Assembly: GCA_017546175.1 (NCBI GenBank)
Contig: JAFYXM010000010.1
Location: 1 to 64,000 of the forward strand
Reading direction: 5' to 3'
From: Elusimicrobiaceae bacterium
GTDB taxonomy: Bacteria > Elusimicrobiota > Elusimicrobia > Elusimicrobiales > Elusimicrobiaceae
Length of the DNA stretch: 64,000 nt
A model generated the notes under the pieces. That model was not told where the DNA came from, made no database searches, and saw nothing but the letters and a program-made list of their open reading frames with translations. Made by a program: the position numbers and the translations under genes. Shown here one piece after another: positions 17,823-27,822 of this stretch (the first letter of the stretch is position 1; every line of letters starts with the position of its first letter).

Positions 17823-18476
17823 ATGAAAGATACCCGTACTAAACTACTTAAAACTGCCGCACGTCTGTTTGCTCAAAAGGGTTTCGCCGGGGCTTCTGTG
17901 CGTCAAATCAGCACGGCAGCCAAAACCAATGTAGCAGCCATGAACTATCATTTTGGAGATAAGCGGGCTTTATATTTGGCTACGGTACAATATTTGGTGG
18001 AAGAAAACAAAAACTGGATGCGTTCTGCGCCCAATCCTTTGCAAATTCCTGAAAATATTGAAGGTTTGGGATATCAAGAAGCGTTGGAGTTGTTTCATCG
18101 TATTATTGATAAGATGTTGGATCTAAATTTGTCGCGCAAAAATATTTTATTAAATCGTATTTTTGCCCGTGCCGAAATGGAGAATTCCCAAGAAATGGCC
18201 CAAATATTACTGGCTTATGTGTCTAATTTTGGCGAGAATTTTTTTGGAATTTTGCGTTACTTGACGGGTTTGGAGCCAAAATCCAGTGAGTTAATTTTGC
18301 TTTCAAACGCTATTTTGCGCCAAGCCAGCATTTCGGAAATCAATCGTTTTGCCATTTTGCATTCTTTGAAGTTAAAAGATTTTACTCCTGAAGTAAAACA
18401 GCAAATCAAAGATGTGGTATGGCATAATACGTATGCTATTTTAAAATCATACAAACAAGGAAATAAAAAGAGATGA
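17823..18476 (+). CDS. TetR-family repressor of the efflux operon
   Basis: A 217-residue protein. Residues 1-55 form the TetR helix-turn-helix (ARLFAQKGFAGASVRQIS, then NVAAMNYHFGDKRALY). The C-terminal half (GYQEALELFHRIIDKML and FGILRYLTGLEP) resembles the CecR/YbiH (DUF1956) ligand-binding type. The next gene overlaps it by 4 bp (ATGA), and an adaptor and an RND pump follow. It probably represses its own operon through the palindrome at 17751-17774 and responds to a small hydrophobic compound. Confidence 0.92.
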   Translation: MKDTRTKLLKTAARLFAQKGFAGASVRQISTAAKTNVAAMNYHFGDKRALYLATVQYLVEENKNWMRSAPNPLQIPENIEGLGYQEALELFHRIIDKMLDLNLSRKNILLNRIFARAEMENSQEMAQILLAYVSNFGENFFGILRYLTGLEPKSSELILLSNAILRQASISEINRFAILHSLKLKDFTPEVKQQIKDVVWHNTYAILKSYKQGNKKR

Positions 18477-19807
18477 AAAAGTGTCTATTATTAGCAGCTC
18501 TTTGCTGTGTGGCTTTGCCTGCGGCTGCGTTGGACCCCTTGGGGGTTTATAAAGTCAGACCGCCGGAAGGCTGCGTGGAAAAAGACGTGACTGCCGAAGA
18601 AATGGGACTGGAAGATTTGATTCAAGTCAGTCTGTGTACCAATCCGTCTTTAGCGGCCGAGTATATGGGGGTTAAAGCTTCCGAAGCCGGACTGGGTACT
18701 TCGCGCGCGGAGTATTTGCCCAGTGTTACTATTTCCGGTACGGGCAATATTGCCGGTGAACGTCCGGAGGGCGGAGATTATACACAGGCAGAGCCTTATT
18801 CCGCAAAAGCAGAAGCCTCTTGGCTTTTGTTTGACTTTGGCGGACGCGGCTCACGCATCAGCCGTACCCGTGCTTATTTGGACGCGGCCAATTTTGGCTA
18901 CAATGCCTCTTTGCAAAACTTGGTCTTATCTGTGCAAACGGCTTATTTAAACTTGCTTGCGGCAGATGAATCCTTGCTCAGCTCCAAAGCTAGCTTGGAT
19001 ACTTACAAACAATCTTATGATGAAGCGCAAAAGCGTTATAAATTGGGCATGGTATCTTTGAGTGATAATTTGCAAGCCAAAACCCGCTACGAACAGGCTT
19101 TACTTGCGGTGGTACAACACGAAAACCAAGTAAAGCAATTTAGCGGAAATTTGGCAGTTTTGCTTAATTTATCGCCGGATACTCCTATTAAACTGGCCAA
19201 GCCTACTTTTGATGATAAGTTTATTCAAATTGAAAGTGATAATGTGCAGGATATGATGAAAACGGCCTTAGCCGAGCGCCCTGAATTGCGTGCACAAGAA
19301 AGCAATACTCAGGCGCAAAAAGCCAATTTAACCGTCGCTAAAACCCGTATGTTGCCTACCATTCGTGCCAATGCGTCTGCGGCTTACAATGATAACTGGA
19401 AATACAGCAGCCCGTATGGGATAGAAAATGCCGCCGGCCTGAGTATTTCCATGCCGCTTTTTTCCGGATTTTCCAATATGTATCAGACGGCGCAGGCTTC
19501 TTATCAATATAAGCAAAGCCAAAACCAGACGGAAAATTTGAAGCGCCAAATTGAAAATGAAGTGTGGAGTGCCTATCAAAACTATAAAACGGCTTTTCGC
19601 TCGTACGAAATCAGCCAGACCGTATTGGAAAGTGCCGAAGAAAACGAAAGAGTCGCTTTCCGCTATTATGAAGTAGGCAAAGGCGATATTATCAATTTGT
19701 TGACGGCAGTGGCGCAGCTGGCTGATGCCCGTCAGAATAAAATTACGGCTTTTTACAGCTTACTTTTAAGCAAAGCCAATTTATATAAAAGTATCGGGAA
19801 ATATTAA
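18473..19807 (+). CDS. TolC-family outer-membrane efflux protein
   Basis: A 444-residue protein with a signal peptide (MKKCLLLAALCCVALPAAA). It has two OEP repeats of long helices and short strands; examples are LVLSVQTAYLNLLAADE in the first half and NEVWSAYQNYKTAF in the second. It forms the outer-membrane and periplasmic tunnel of a tripartite pump. A 4-bp overlap with the upstream TetR gene and a 2-bp gap to the adaptor show translational coupling. The N-terminal segment between the signal peptide and the first helix carries two Cys (GCVEKD and SLCTNPS). Confidence 0.93.
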   Translation: MKKCLLLAALCCVALPAAALDPLGVYKVRPPEGCVEKDVTAEEMGLEDLIQVSLCTNPSLAAEYMGVKASEAGLGTSRAEYLPSVTISGTGNIAGERPEGGDYTQAEPYSAKAEASWLLFDFGGRGSRISRTRAYLDAANFGYNASLQNLVLSVQTAYLNLLAADESLLSSKASLDTYKQSYDEAQKRYKLGMVSLSDNLQAKTRYEQALLAVVQHENQVKQFSGNLAVLLNLSPDTPIKLAKPTFDDKFIQIESDNVQDMMKTALAERPELRAQESNTQAQKANLTVAKTRMLPTIRANASAAYNDNWKYSSPYGIENAAGLSISMPLFSGFSNMYQTAQASYQYKQSQNQTENLKRQIENEVWSAYQNYKTAFRSYEISQTVLESAEENERVAFRYYEVGKGDIINLLTAVAQLADARQNKITAFYSLLLSKANLYKSIGKY

Positions 19808-19809
19808 TT

Positions 19810-21018
19810 ATGAAAAAAAGAACCATTGTCCGTTGGACTAAATATACGCTCGTCTTATTATTGGGCGGGTTTTTGGGGTTTGTGATTAAGGGCAAACTCT
19901 CCGGCGGTGCGGCCATGAATTTTGGCGGTGCCGGCCAGACTACCGTACTTACCGAAACGGTGTACAAACGTCCGGTAGCTTTAGGCAAGAACTTTATTGC
20001 TAAAGTAGAAGCTATCAACGCTTCCGACGTAACCCCTCAAGTGTCGGGCTACATTGATAAAGTCATGTTTAAAGACGGTTCCTTTGTTAAAGAAGGCGAT
20101 GTTCTTTTTGTCATTGACCAAAGCCGCTATAAAGCAGCCGTATCCTCTGCCGAAGCATCTTTGGAAAAAGCCAAAGCCAGCTTGAAACAAATTGAAAGCG
20201 ATTATAAACGTCAACTCTCTTTGTATAAAGAAAAAATGCTTTCTAAGGCTGATTTGGAAATGGCTGAAAGTAATTTGGCCAATGCTCAAGCCAATGTAAA
20301 AGCTGCCCAAGCCAGCTTAGATTTAGCTAAATTAGATTTAGCTTATACCGAAGTGCGCTCCCCCATCAGCGGTTACATCGGTAAAGCTTTGTTGACCAAA
20401 GGAAACTATACCAATGCCGCTGCCAGTAAATTGGCCCGTGTGATTCAAATGGATCCTATTCGTGTGGTGTTTTCTATTTCTGATAAAGAACGCTTAAGCG
20501 GTATGGACCAACTGGCTACTCAGGCGCCGGATATTCAAATTGCTTTGCCTAACGGAGAAACCATTGAAATTCCGTCTGCTTCTGTATTTTCCGACAATGA
20601 AATCAATGCTGATACCGCTACCATGGCCGTATATGCTCAAACTGAAAATAAGGACCGCAAATTGGTCCCCGGAAACTATGTCAATGTCACCGTCAGCACA
20701 GATAAATTCCGCCCTGTCATTTTAGTTCCGCAAACAGCAGTAGCGCAAGACGCTACAGGGCAATATGTTATGACTGTGGATGCGGAAAATACGGTTTTGC
20801 AAAAATACGTGACAACCGGTGAGAGTGTGGAAAATAAATATGTCATTTTATCCGGTTTGGAAGATGGTGACAGAGTGGTACCCATAGGTCACCAGAAACT
20901 GCAAAATGGTCAAAAAGTAAACGTCAGCGAAAAAAATGCTCTTGTAGATACTCTTGCCAAAGCTGAAGCCACGCAAGATAATATGATTGACGAGAAAGAA
21001 ACCGAAATGGAGGCTTAG
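19810..21018 (+). CDS. RND efflux periplasmic adaptor (membrane fusion protein)
   Basis: A 402-residue protein with an N-terminal membrane anchor (residues 12-27, no lipobox). The barrel-sandwich half-motifs are VTPQVSGYIDKVMFKDGSFVKEGD and VRSPISGYIGKALLTKGNY. Between them is a coiled-coil hairpin (ASLEKAKASLKQIESDY to KAAQASLDLAKLDL), and beta-barrel and membrane-proximal domains follow. It links the inner-membrane pump to the TolC partner. The stop lies 6 bp before the pump gene. Confidence 0.95.
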   Translation: MKKRTIVRWTKYTLVLLLGGFLGFVIKGKLSGGAAMNFGGAGQTTVLTETVYKRPVALGKNFIAKVEAINASDVTPQVSGYIDKVMFKDGSFVKEGDVLFVIDQSRYKAAVSSAEASLEKAKASLKQIESDYKRQLSLYKEKMLSKADLEMAESNLANAQANVKAAQASLDLAKLDLAYTEVRSPISGYIGKALLTKGNYTNAAASKLARVIQMDPIRVVFSISDKERLSGMDQLATQAPDIQIALPNGETIEIPSASVFSDNEINADTATMAVYAQTENKDRKLVPGNYVNVTVSTDKFRPVILVPQTAVAQDATGQYVMTVDAENTVLQKYVTTGESVENKYVILSGLEDGDRVVPIGHQKLQNGQKVNVSEKNALVDTLAKAEATQDNMIDEKETEMEA

Positions 21019-21024
21019 TAAAAA

Positions 21025-24000
21025 ATGTTTTCTAAATTTTTTATTAACCGCCCGCGTTTTGCTGTTGTTATTTCGCTTTTGTTGTGTTTAGCGGGTTTGA
21101 TTTCTATTTTCTCCTTACCGATTGCCTTGTATCCAGAGGTTACCCCTCCCGAAGTGGTGGTGGTGGCCCGTTATCCGGGTGCAAGTGCGGAGGTGATTGC
21201 CAAAACGGTGGGTATTCCGTTGGAAAGTAAAGTCAACGGGGTAGAAGATATGCTTTATATGAGTTCTTCTTCCTCTGACGGCTCTTACAGTTTGACGCTT
21301 ACTTTTAAAACCGGTACTGACCCTGATTTGGCCCAAGTAAAAGTGCAAAACCGCGTATCTCAAGCGCAGGCTTTGCTCCCCGGAGACGTAACCCGCCAAG
21401 GGATTAGCGTATATCGTAAGTCCTCTAATATTTTAGGGTTTATTTCGTTTGTATCTCCGGATAAAACACTTTCTGCTTTGGAAATCAGCGATTATTTGAA
21501 CAATAACGTACAAAAGAACGTCAGTCGTATCACCGGTGTGGGTGATGCTATGGTGTTCGGCTCCAGCAAGAGTATGCGTGTGTGGTTGGACGCTGATAAA
21601 ATGGCTGCTTTGAATATTTCCGTACCGGACGTGACGGCCGCTATCTCCAGCCAAAACTATCAGCCCTCTTTGGGTAAAATCGGTGCGCGTCCCAATGACG
21701 GCAAAGTGATGACTGTTTTTGCTTTGCAGACAGAAGGACGCTTGAACAATGCCAAAGATTTTGAAGACATTATTATCCGTACAGATGCGCAAGGCGGTTT
21801 GGTAAGACTGAAACAAATTGCCAAGGTAGAAGAAGGACAAGAAAGTTACAGCCACGCCGCCGAATTTGACGGTGGAGAATCTGTGCCGATGATGATTAAC
21901 TTGGCTTCCGGGGCCAATGCCGTGGAAACCATGAAGTTAATCCGCGCCGAACTGGAGCGTTTGTCTCAGTTCTTTCCGGAAGGATTGGAATATGAGTTTT
22001 CTGTAGATACCACCGACTTTATTAATGCTTCTATTTCAGAAGTGGTGGAAACCTTGATTATGACGTTCTTGCTCGTCATCTTGGTGTGTTATATCTTCTT
22101 GCAGGATTGGCGTGCTACTTTGGTGCCGGCGGCTACTATTCCGGTATCCTTGTTGGGTACGTTTGCTATTATGCTTGCCATGGGCTATTCCATTAATACG
22201 TTTACATTATTCGGGTTGGTACTGGCTATCGGTGTAGTAGTGGACGACGCTATTTGTGTGGTGGAACGTGTTATTTATTTAATGAATAAAGAGCATAAAT
22301 CTCCCCGTGAGGCATCTTTGCAGGCGATGGATGAGCTCTCCGGTGCGTTGATTGCCACCACTTTGGTGCTTTTGGCTATTTTCGTACCTATTTGTTTCTT
22401 AGGCGGTATTACCGGAGAAATTTACAAACAGTTTGCCGTTACCATTTCTTTGGCGGTGTGTTTCTCTACACTTAATGCTTTATCTTTGTCCCCCGCCATT
22501 TGTGCTACCATGCTTAAACCTATCAAGGAAACTACTTTCTTCCCCTTGCGTTGGTTTAATATGACGGTAAACCGCGGTGCGCGCAAATATCGCTCCATGG
22601 TGCGTAAAGTGGCACGAAAAATGTTGGTAATCGGTTTGTTATTTGCCGGACTTTGTGTGATGAATGCCCTTTTTTTAAAGACGGCGGATACCTCTTTTAT
22701 TCCGCTGGAAGACCAAGGTGTTATTATCATGGATATTCAGCTGCCCGAAGGGGCCTCCTTTGCCCGCACGCAAGAAGTAATTAACAAAGTTACTCCGATT
22801 GTGCAACAAACCGCAGGGGTGCTCCATTTGACGACAGTAGTGGGACACAGCTTGATGAGCGGATCTGGCGAGAACGTGGCTATGGGATTTCTTTCCTTAG
22901 AAAACTGGAGCAAACGTAAAGATGCTTCTTTGAAACAGTCTGCTATAGTCAATCAGCTCAACGCTAAATTGGCCGGTATTGCCGAGGCCAGTATCCGCCT
23001 GTTGGAAATGCCTGCCATTCCGGGGTTGGGTACGTCCAGCGGTTTAGATTTGCGTATTCAGTCTTTAAATGACTTTGATTACAATAAATTGCAAACGAAT
23101 ACCGAAGGTGCGGCTTTTAAGATGATGATGGATCCGTCCATGCAGCTTGCCTACTCCACCTTTAAGGCAAACACGCCTAATATTTACTTGGACGTGGACC
23201 GTACCAAAGCCGAAGCAATGCAAGTGCCCGTTTCCAGCGTATATGCCGTATTGGAAAAATACTTAGGCTCTGCCTACGTGGGCGACGTAAACTTCGGTAC
23301 GCAGGTAAATAAAGTCATTATCCAGTCTGATTGGAAATACCGCGTCACTCCTGAAGACATCAATAAAATGTATGTCATGAATAACAAAGGAGAAATGGTC
23401 CCCTTGCGTTCTTTGGTAGATTTGCGCTATATCTTATCTCCCCGCCAAATTATGCGTTATAATCAGTATCCTGCTGCCACTATTATGGCTACCCCGACCA
23501 ATAGTACCGGTGAAGCCATGAAAGCCACCGAAGAACTGATGAAAAACCTGCCTAAAGATTATGCCTATGAATGGACAGGTATGAGCTATCAGGAGAAACA
23601 AAACGAAGGACAAATGTTGGTATTGATTGTCTTGGCTATTTTGTTTGCTTACTTGTTCTTGGTGGCTCAATACGAAAGTTGGTCCATTCCCGTGCCGGTG
23701 CTGATGTCTGTCATGGCGGCCGTAGGCGGTGGTTTGTTGGGGCTTTGGTTCACTAATTTGCCTTTGAGTATTTATGCTCAGTTGGGGTTGGTGCTTTTGG
23801 TAGGTTTGGCTGCCAAAAACGCTATTTTGATTGTAGAGTTTGCCAAAGACGAACATGAAAAGGGCGCCTCTATTTATGATGCGGCTATGGATGGTTTAAC
23901 CCAACGTTTCCGCCCTGTGCTCATGACGGCTTTTACCTTTATTTTGGGTATGATCCCCATGATTATCGCCAGCGGAGCCGGTGCAGCCAGCCGCCGTGCT

Positions 24001-24147
24001 CTGGGTGTGCCCGTGTTCTACGGTATGCTCTTGGGTACAATTGCCGGCTTGTTCTTGATTCCCTTGTTCTACATCTTGATACAAACCGGTGTGGAAAAAT
24101 GGGGCGAAAGAAAAGCAAATAAGGCTGCCCCTCAAGAAAGCAAATAA
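21025..24147 (+). CDS. RND multidrug efflux transporter (AcrB/HAE1 family)
   Basis: A 1,040-residue protein, the expected length for AcrB-type pumps, with 12 transmembrane helices and two large periplasmic loops. The proton relay is intact: D407 and D408 in [12 protein letters not shown] and a lysine (about K931) in [13 protein letters not shown]-terminal FFINRPRFA and YPGASAEVI are typical. It exports drugs, bile acids or other amphiphiles using proton motive force. GGAGG lies 11 bp before the ATG within the end of the adaptor gene. It is the last gene of the operon, followed by a terminator. Confidence 0.96.
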   Translation: MFSKFFINRPRFAVVISLLLCLAGLISIFSLPIALYPEVTPPEVVVVARYPGASAEVIAKTVGIPLESKVNGVEDMLYMSSSSSDGSYSLTLTFKTGTDPDLAQVKVQNRVSQAQALLPGDVTRQGISVYRKSSNILGFISFVSPDKTLSALEISDYLNNNVQKNVSRITGVGDAMVFGSSKSMRVWLDADKMAALNISVPDVTAAISSQNYQPSLGKIGARPNDGKVMTVFALQTEGRLNNAKDFEDIIIRTDAQGGLVRLKQIAKVEEGQESYSHAAEFDGGESVPMMINLASGANAVETMKLIRAELERLSQFFPEGLEYEFSVDTTDFINASISEVVETLIMTFLLVILVCYIFLQDWRATLVPAATIPVSLLGTFAIMLAMGYSINTFTLFGLVLAIGVVVDDAICVVERVIYLMNKEHKSPREASLQAMDELSGALIATTLVLLAIFVPICFLGGITGEIYKQFAVTISLAVCFSTLNALSLSPAICATMLKPIKETTFFPLRWFNMTVNRGARKYRSMVRKVARKMLVIGLLFAGLCVMNALFLKTADTSFIPLEDQGVIIMDIQLPEGASFARTQEVINKVTPIVQQTAGVLHLTTVVGHSLMSGSGENVAMGFLSLENWSKRKDASLKQSAIVNQLNAKLAGIAEASIRLLEMPAIPGLGTSSGLDLRIQSLNDFDYNKLQTNTEGAAFKMMMDPSMQLAYSTFKANTPNIYLDVDRTKAEAMQVPVSSVYAVLEKYLGSAYVGDVNFGTQVNKVIIQSDWKYRVTPEDINKMYVMNNKGEMVPLRSLVDLRYILSPRQIMRYNQYPAATIMATPTNSTGEAMKATEELMKNLPKDYAYEWTGMSYQEKQNEGQMLVLIVLAILFAYLFLVAQYESWSIPVPVLMSVMAAVGGGLLGLWFTNLPLSIYAQLGLVLLVGLAAKNAILIVEFAKDEHEKGASIYDAAMDGLTQRFRPVLMTAFTFILGMIPMIIASGAGAASRRALGVPVFYGMLLGTIAGLFLIPLFYILIQTGVEKWGERKANKAAPQESK

Positions 24148-24166
24148 AAAGATGTCTTTTGTTTCC

Positions 24167-24195
24167 CCCCCGACTCTTAAAAGTCGGGGGTTTTT
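24167..24195 (+). terminator. Terminator of the efflux operon
   Basis: CCCCCGACT / AGTCGGGGG stem with a six-base loop and a T run, 20 bp after the pump stop. The 24196-24262 stretch beyond it holds nothing I recognise. Confidence 0.9.
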
Positions 24196-24262
24196 ATTGG
24201 TTTATGAGGACGAGATAATTTGAGGAATAAATTACTGAGTCCATATGTGGATAGATAAATAG

Positions 24263-24294
24263 ACAAAAAATACCCCAGTCAAAAGACCGGGGTA
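24263..24294 (-). terminator. Terminator of the msbA-like gene
   Basis: On minus: TACCCCGGTC, loop TTTT, GACTGGGGTA with one mismatch, then TTTTTT. Confidence 0.85.
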
Positions 24295-24310
24295 AAAGAG
24301 ATAAGATAAA

Positions 24311-26077
24311 TTATTTATCTTCCTTGTCTTTGAACTGCATAGTATAAAGTGCGGCATAAGCACCGCCTTTTTCTAAGAGTTGAGTATGGGTGCCTTCTTC
24401 CACAATTTTTCCGTCATTGATTACGGCAATTTTAGTGGCGTTTTGAATGGTGCTTAAGCGGTGAGCAATTACGATAACCGTTCTGTTTTTCATCAGGTTG
24501 TCTAGGGCTTCTTGCACCACGCGCTCAGATTTATTATCCAGAGCACTGGTAGCTTCGTCCAAAATTACGATTGGAGCATCTTTAATAAAAGCTCTGGCAA
24601 TGGCCAAGCGCTGTTTCTGACCACCGGAAAGCAAGAGCCCTCTTTCGCCAATCTCGGTATCTAAGCCGTTAGACAATTCTTTTACAAAATCTTCCAAACA
24701 GGCTTTTCTAAGCGCGTTCCACATGTCTTGTTCGGTAGCATGGGGATTGCCCAAAAGAATATTTTCTCTGATAGTGCCGGAAAATAGGAAATTGTCTTGG
24801 AATACCATGGCAATTTTTTGGCGCAGAGATTTTTGAGATAATTGAGTGATGGGAGTATCATCAATTTTTACAGCACCTTGGCTCACATCATACAAACGTG
24901 GAATGAGTGCAGAGACAGTGGTTTTTCCACCGCCGGAATTGCCTACTAAGGCCACGGTGCTTCCTACGGGAATTTCTAAATTGATATCATGCAAAACTTC
25001 CCGCCCTTTAACATATTCAAAATGCACGTTTTCAAAGAAAATACCTTTTTTGACTTCTTTAAGTTCTTGGGCATTTTTGGCATCTTTGAGATTGGGTTGT
25101 AAGTCTAAAATTTCAAAAATACGGTCAATAGCCAAGAAAGAATTTTGAATGGCTACAAAGTTATTTCCCACCCCTTTTAAGGGCGTATAAAGCATCATTA
25201 GAGCCGTAATAAAAGCCACAAAGTTACCGCTGGTAATACGTCCGCTAACGATTAAATGACTTCCAAAACCGATCACTAAACCAATTCCCACAGACATAAT
25301 CACATGCATCAAAGGAGACAACCAGTTGGTGCTTTTTACCATTTTCATGGCTAAGGTAAAGGTGGTATCGGTTGCTTTGTGAAAACGCTGGCTAAATTCA
25401 TCTTCTAACGTGAAAGAGCGAACGGTTTTGTTACCGGCAAAAGTTTCATTGTAAATAGTCATTACAGAGGACAAATTTACTACAGATTTTTTTACAATTT
25501 CTTTCATTTTTTTGCGCACAAAGACAATCGGGTAAAAGAACAGACCTAAAACGGCAATGGCGATAACAGCCAGTTGCCAAGAGTTATAAATCATTACCCC
25601 TGCCAAGGCGATGGAAGAAAAAGTTTTGGAAAGGAACTTTTTCGTATTTTCCACAAGTCCGTTAGAGGCAGTTTCGGCGTCGTTGGAGTAGCGATAGAGA
25701 ATAGTACCGGAGTTATTGGCGTCCATATAACTGCTGTCCATAGAAAGAAGCTTGGCATAGAGTTTTCTTTTGACACCGATGGTAATTTTGTTGGCTACCC
25801 AAGTATTTAAATAGTTGGAAGAATATTGCAGGATACCTTGCACTACCGTAAAGCCGATGATAAGAAAAGGAATCAAGGCAGAAAAATTGGGTTGTTTATC
25901 CACCATTACTTTATCCATAAAAGGCTTCATAAACATAGCGACAGCCGCATCCAATCCGCCGACGGGAATTGTTAAGAAGACACCTAATGCCGCTCTGAAC
26001 CAAAAAGGCTTTACATAAGGCCACATTCTGCGGGCATTAACAACTAATTGATTTTGAGAAATCATTTTTTTAATCAT
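24311..26077 (-). CDS. msbA: MsbA-type ABC lipid exporter (fused membrane and ATPase domains)
   Basis: A 588-residue half-transporter. Six membrane helices occupy about residues 20-320. The ATPase domain has Walker A GNSGGGKTT (from residue 379), the signature LSGGQKQR, Walker B IVILDEATSALD and the switch region VIAHRLST. Length and domain order match MsbA, which flips lipid A core across the inner membrane as a homodimer; a multidrug exporter of the same class cannot be excluded. GGAG stands 8 bp before the ATG. Monocistronic, with its own terminator. Confidence 0.88.
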   Translation of the reverse strand: MIKKMISQNQLVVNARRMWPYVKPFWFRAALGVFLTIPVGGLDAAVAMFMKPFMDKVMVDKQPNFSALIPFLIIGFTVVQGILQYSSNYLNTWVANKITIGVKRKLYAKLLSMDSSYMDANNSGTILYRYSNDAETASNGLVENTKKFLSKTFSSIALAGVMIYNSWQLAVIAIAVLGLFFYPIVFVRKKMKEIVKKSVVNLSSVMTIYNETFAGNKTVRSFTLEDEFSQRFHKATDTTFTLAMKMVKSTNWLSPLMHVIMSVGIGLVIGFGSHLIVSGRITSGNFVAFITALMMLYTPLKGVGNNFVAIQNSFLAIDRIFEILDLQPNLKDAKNAQELKEVKKGIFFENVHFEYVKGREVLHDINLEIPVGSTVALVGNSGGGKTTVSALIPRLYDVSQGAVKIDDTPITQLSQKSLRQKIAMVFQDNFLFSGTIRENILLGNPHATEQDMWNALRKACLEDFVKELSNGLDTEIGERGLLLSGGQKQRLAIARAFIKDAPIVILDEATSALDNKSERVVQEALDNLMKNRTVIVIAHRLSTIQNATKIAVINDGKIVEEGTHTQLLEKGGAYAALYTMQFKDKEDK

Positions 26078-26158
26078 AAAAATCTCCGAAAAGACACAAA
26101 GCTACATACAAAATAATTCTAGCATATTAAGACGGAAGAAATAACAAAAAATATAAAT

Positions 26159-26185
26159 AAAAAGCACCCTTTTGGGGTGCTTTTA
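26159..26185 (-). terminator. Terminator of the tRNA-Ser gene
   Basis: AAAGCACCC / GGGTGCTTT stem with a five-base loop. On minus it lies 10 bp after the tRNA and is followed by TTTTTATTT. Confidence 0.8.
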
Positions 26186-26193
26186 AATTCATA

Positions 26194-26284
26194 CGGAGAG
26201 GGAGGGATTTGAACCCTCGATACAGGAATTAACCTGTATGGCGGTTTAGCAAACCGCTGCCTTCAGCCTCTCGGCCACCTCTCC
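26194..26284 (-). tRNA. tRNA-Ser (anticodon GCT)
   Basis: The 91-nt minus-strand cloverleaf has acceptor GGAGAGG / CCTCTCC with discriminator G. The anticodon arm CGGTT-TGCTA-AACCG has GCT in the loop. The long variable arm (TACAGG / CCTGTA) is typical of class II serine tRNAs. The T arm is GAGGG-TTCAAAT-CCCTC. CCA is not encoded, so it must be added after transcription. Confidence 0.96.
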
Positions 26285-26361
26285 AAAAAAACAAATTTTA
26301 ATTACGACATAAATATTATAACAAATAATGAAAAACTTTTGTTGTTTTTCATGTAAGAAAC

Positions 26362-27318
26362 TTAAAAACTTTTATTTAAGCCTTCGTCCAAAGAAGTAAA
26401 CTTCTGCCCGCTAAGAGCACGCCATTTTGCACTGGAACAAATCCAATGTCCGTCAATAACGGCTTCTTTTACCTTGTCATAATTTAGTGCCGGTTGAGCC
26501 CCTGTCATGCGCGCAAGCAGAGAATAAATTCCGGCTGCCATTTTTAGGGCCCATAAAGGAGCATTGGGCATAAAAGGTTTTTTTACACCCATCGCAGATG
26601 CCATTTTATTGATGAAAACGGGCCAAAGATAGGCTTCTTCTTCACAAATAAAAAAGGTTTCTCGGTTGGTCCCTTCCAATTGAGAAATCATCACCAATGC
26701 TTTTACTAAATCTTCTACATATACAAAACTAAATAATCCTTTGCCGGAGGTATTAACCATTAGGCCTCTTTTCACCCAAGAAGCAATTTTGGAAACACCG
26801 GAATCGTTTCTTCCATACACAATGGGAGGACGAACAATGGTCCAAGCAATAGATTCTTTTAAAGTTTTAACTGCCTTTTCTCCCCCCAATTTTGTAATTC
26901 CATAATCAGAGCAAGGGGCCGGAGTGTCGGCTTCCGTGCGGGGATGATCGGCGGTGGCTGCGTAACCGCTGGCTGCTAAACTGGAAACATAAATAAAGCG
27001 CTCTAAGCCGGCAGTTTGATTGGCTGCTTGGACCATATTTTGCGTGGCCAGGGTGTTGGCTTTTTCAAAATCTTCAAATTTAAACCCAAAAATAGCCGCC
27101 GCCAAATGATATACCCCGCAGCAACCTTGCATGGCTTGAGTCAGAGATTTTACATCTTGATAGTCTGCTTTTACGATGGTAACATCCGGATTAACGGGCT
27201 GATGTTTAGGTAAGTGACGGGAAAGAATCTTAACCTTATACCCCTCTTGCAGTAGGGCATCTGTCAATTTTTTTCCGATAAATCCATTTCCGCCGGTCAC
27301 TAAAATAGTTTTTTTCAT
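26362..27318 (-). CDS. NAD(P)-dependent epimerase/dehydratase (extended SDR)
   Basis: A 318-residue Rossmann protein. N-terminal TGGNGFIG is the dinucleotide-binding GxxGxxG. YVSSLAASG and YGITK give the catalytic Ser and the YxxxK pair, and IVRPPIVYG is the usual extended-SDR strand. It probably acts on a nucleotide sugar or on a steroid- or terpenoid-like substrate, but the exact reaction cannot be told. It is the last gene of the five-gene tol operon and overlaps the gene before it by 4 bp. Confidence 0.85.
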   Translation of the reverse strand: MKKTILVTGGNGFIGKKLTDALLQEGYKVKILSRHLPKHQPVNPDVTIVKADYQDVKSLTQAMQGCCGVYHLAAAIFGFKFEDFEKANTLATQNMVQAANQTAGLERFIYVSSLAASGYAATADHPRTEADTPAPCSDYGITKLGGEKAVKTLKESIAWTIVRPPIVYGRNDSGVSKIASWVKRGLMVNTSGKGLFSFVYVEDLVKALVMISQLEGTNRETFFICEEEAYLWPVFINKMASAMGVKKPFMPNAPLWALKMAAGIYSLLARMTGAQPALNYDKVKEAVIDGHWICSSAKWRALSGQKFTSLDEGLNKSF

Positions 27319-27821
27319 CGGGCAGACTCCTGCTCTTCAGCGGGCTCTACAATAATATCCAACATTTCTTGAGTTTTTTGTACCGCTTTTTTAATCTCTT
27401 TCTTTGTAGAATCAGCTTTGTCAAATTGTTGGTTGATATAATTTTTTTCATTATTTGCATTTCTGCGTATAAAATCAAAATTAAAGGTCAGTCGTTCAAT
27501 ACCTGTTTTGGCATCGGAAATAGTGGGCCAAATATTATTTTTCATGCGCAAGTAAGGGGTTTGGTCGTTTTCCAAAGGGAAATAATAAATCAAAGATGCC
27601 AATAACGCTGCCAAGTAAGCTAAACTGACTAAGCGGTTTAAAAACTCAAATTTATACAAAGCGAAAATATTGCCGACGATGGAAACCAACAATATCAAAC
27701 AGGTCCACAATAAAGCCAATAAACCCATAAATTGCAGGCTGTCTGTGTTGTACTGCGGCCACAATATTAACGTAAAAATGCAGCATACGATAAGTAAAAA
27801 GAATTTTGCCCAACCGTTCAT
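27315..27821 (-). CDS. Membrane protein with C-terminal coiled coil, unknown function
   Basis: A 168-residue protein I do not recognise. About three transmembrane helices (residues 5-22, 30-55, 62-82) are followed by a charged region ending in a predicted coiled coil (KKEIKKAVQKTQEMLDII). It starts 1 bp after the tolA/tonB-like gene and overlaps the SDR gene by 4 bp, so it is part of the tol operon. A helper role in envelope coupling is possible but unproven. Confidence 0.75.
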   Translation of the reverse strand: MNGWAKFFLLIVCCIFTLILWPQYNTDSLQFMGLLALLWTCLILLVSIVGNIFALYKFEFLNRLVSLAYLAALLASLIYYFPLENDQTPYLRMKNNIWPTISDAKTGIERLTFNFDFIRRNANNEKNYINQQFDKADSTKKEIKKAVQKTQEMLDIIVEPAEEQESAR

Positions 27822-27822
27822 A

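Noticed and set aside
24196..24262. Possible regulatory RNA between the efflux and msbA terminators
   Set aside because: Only 67 bp between two terminators, with no promoter or stable fold that I could see.
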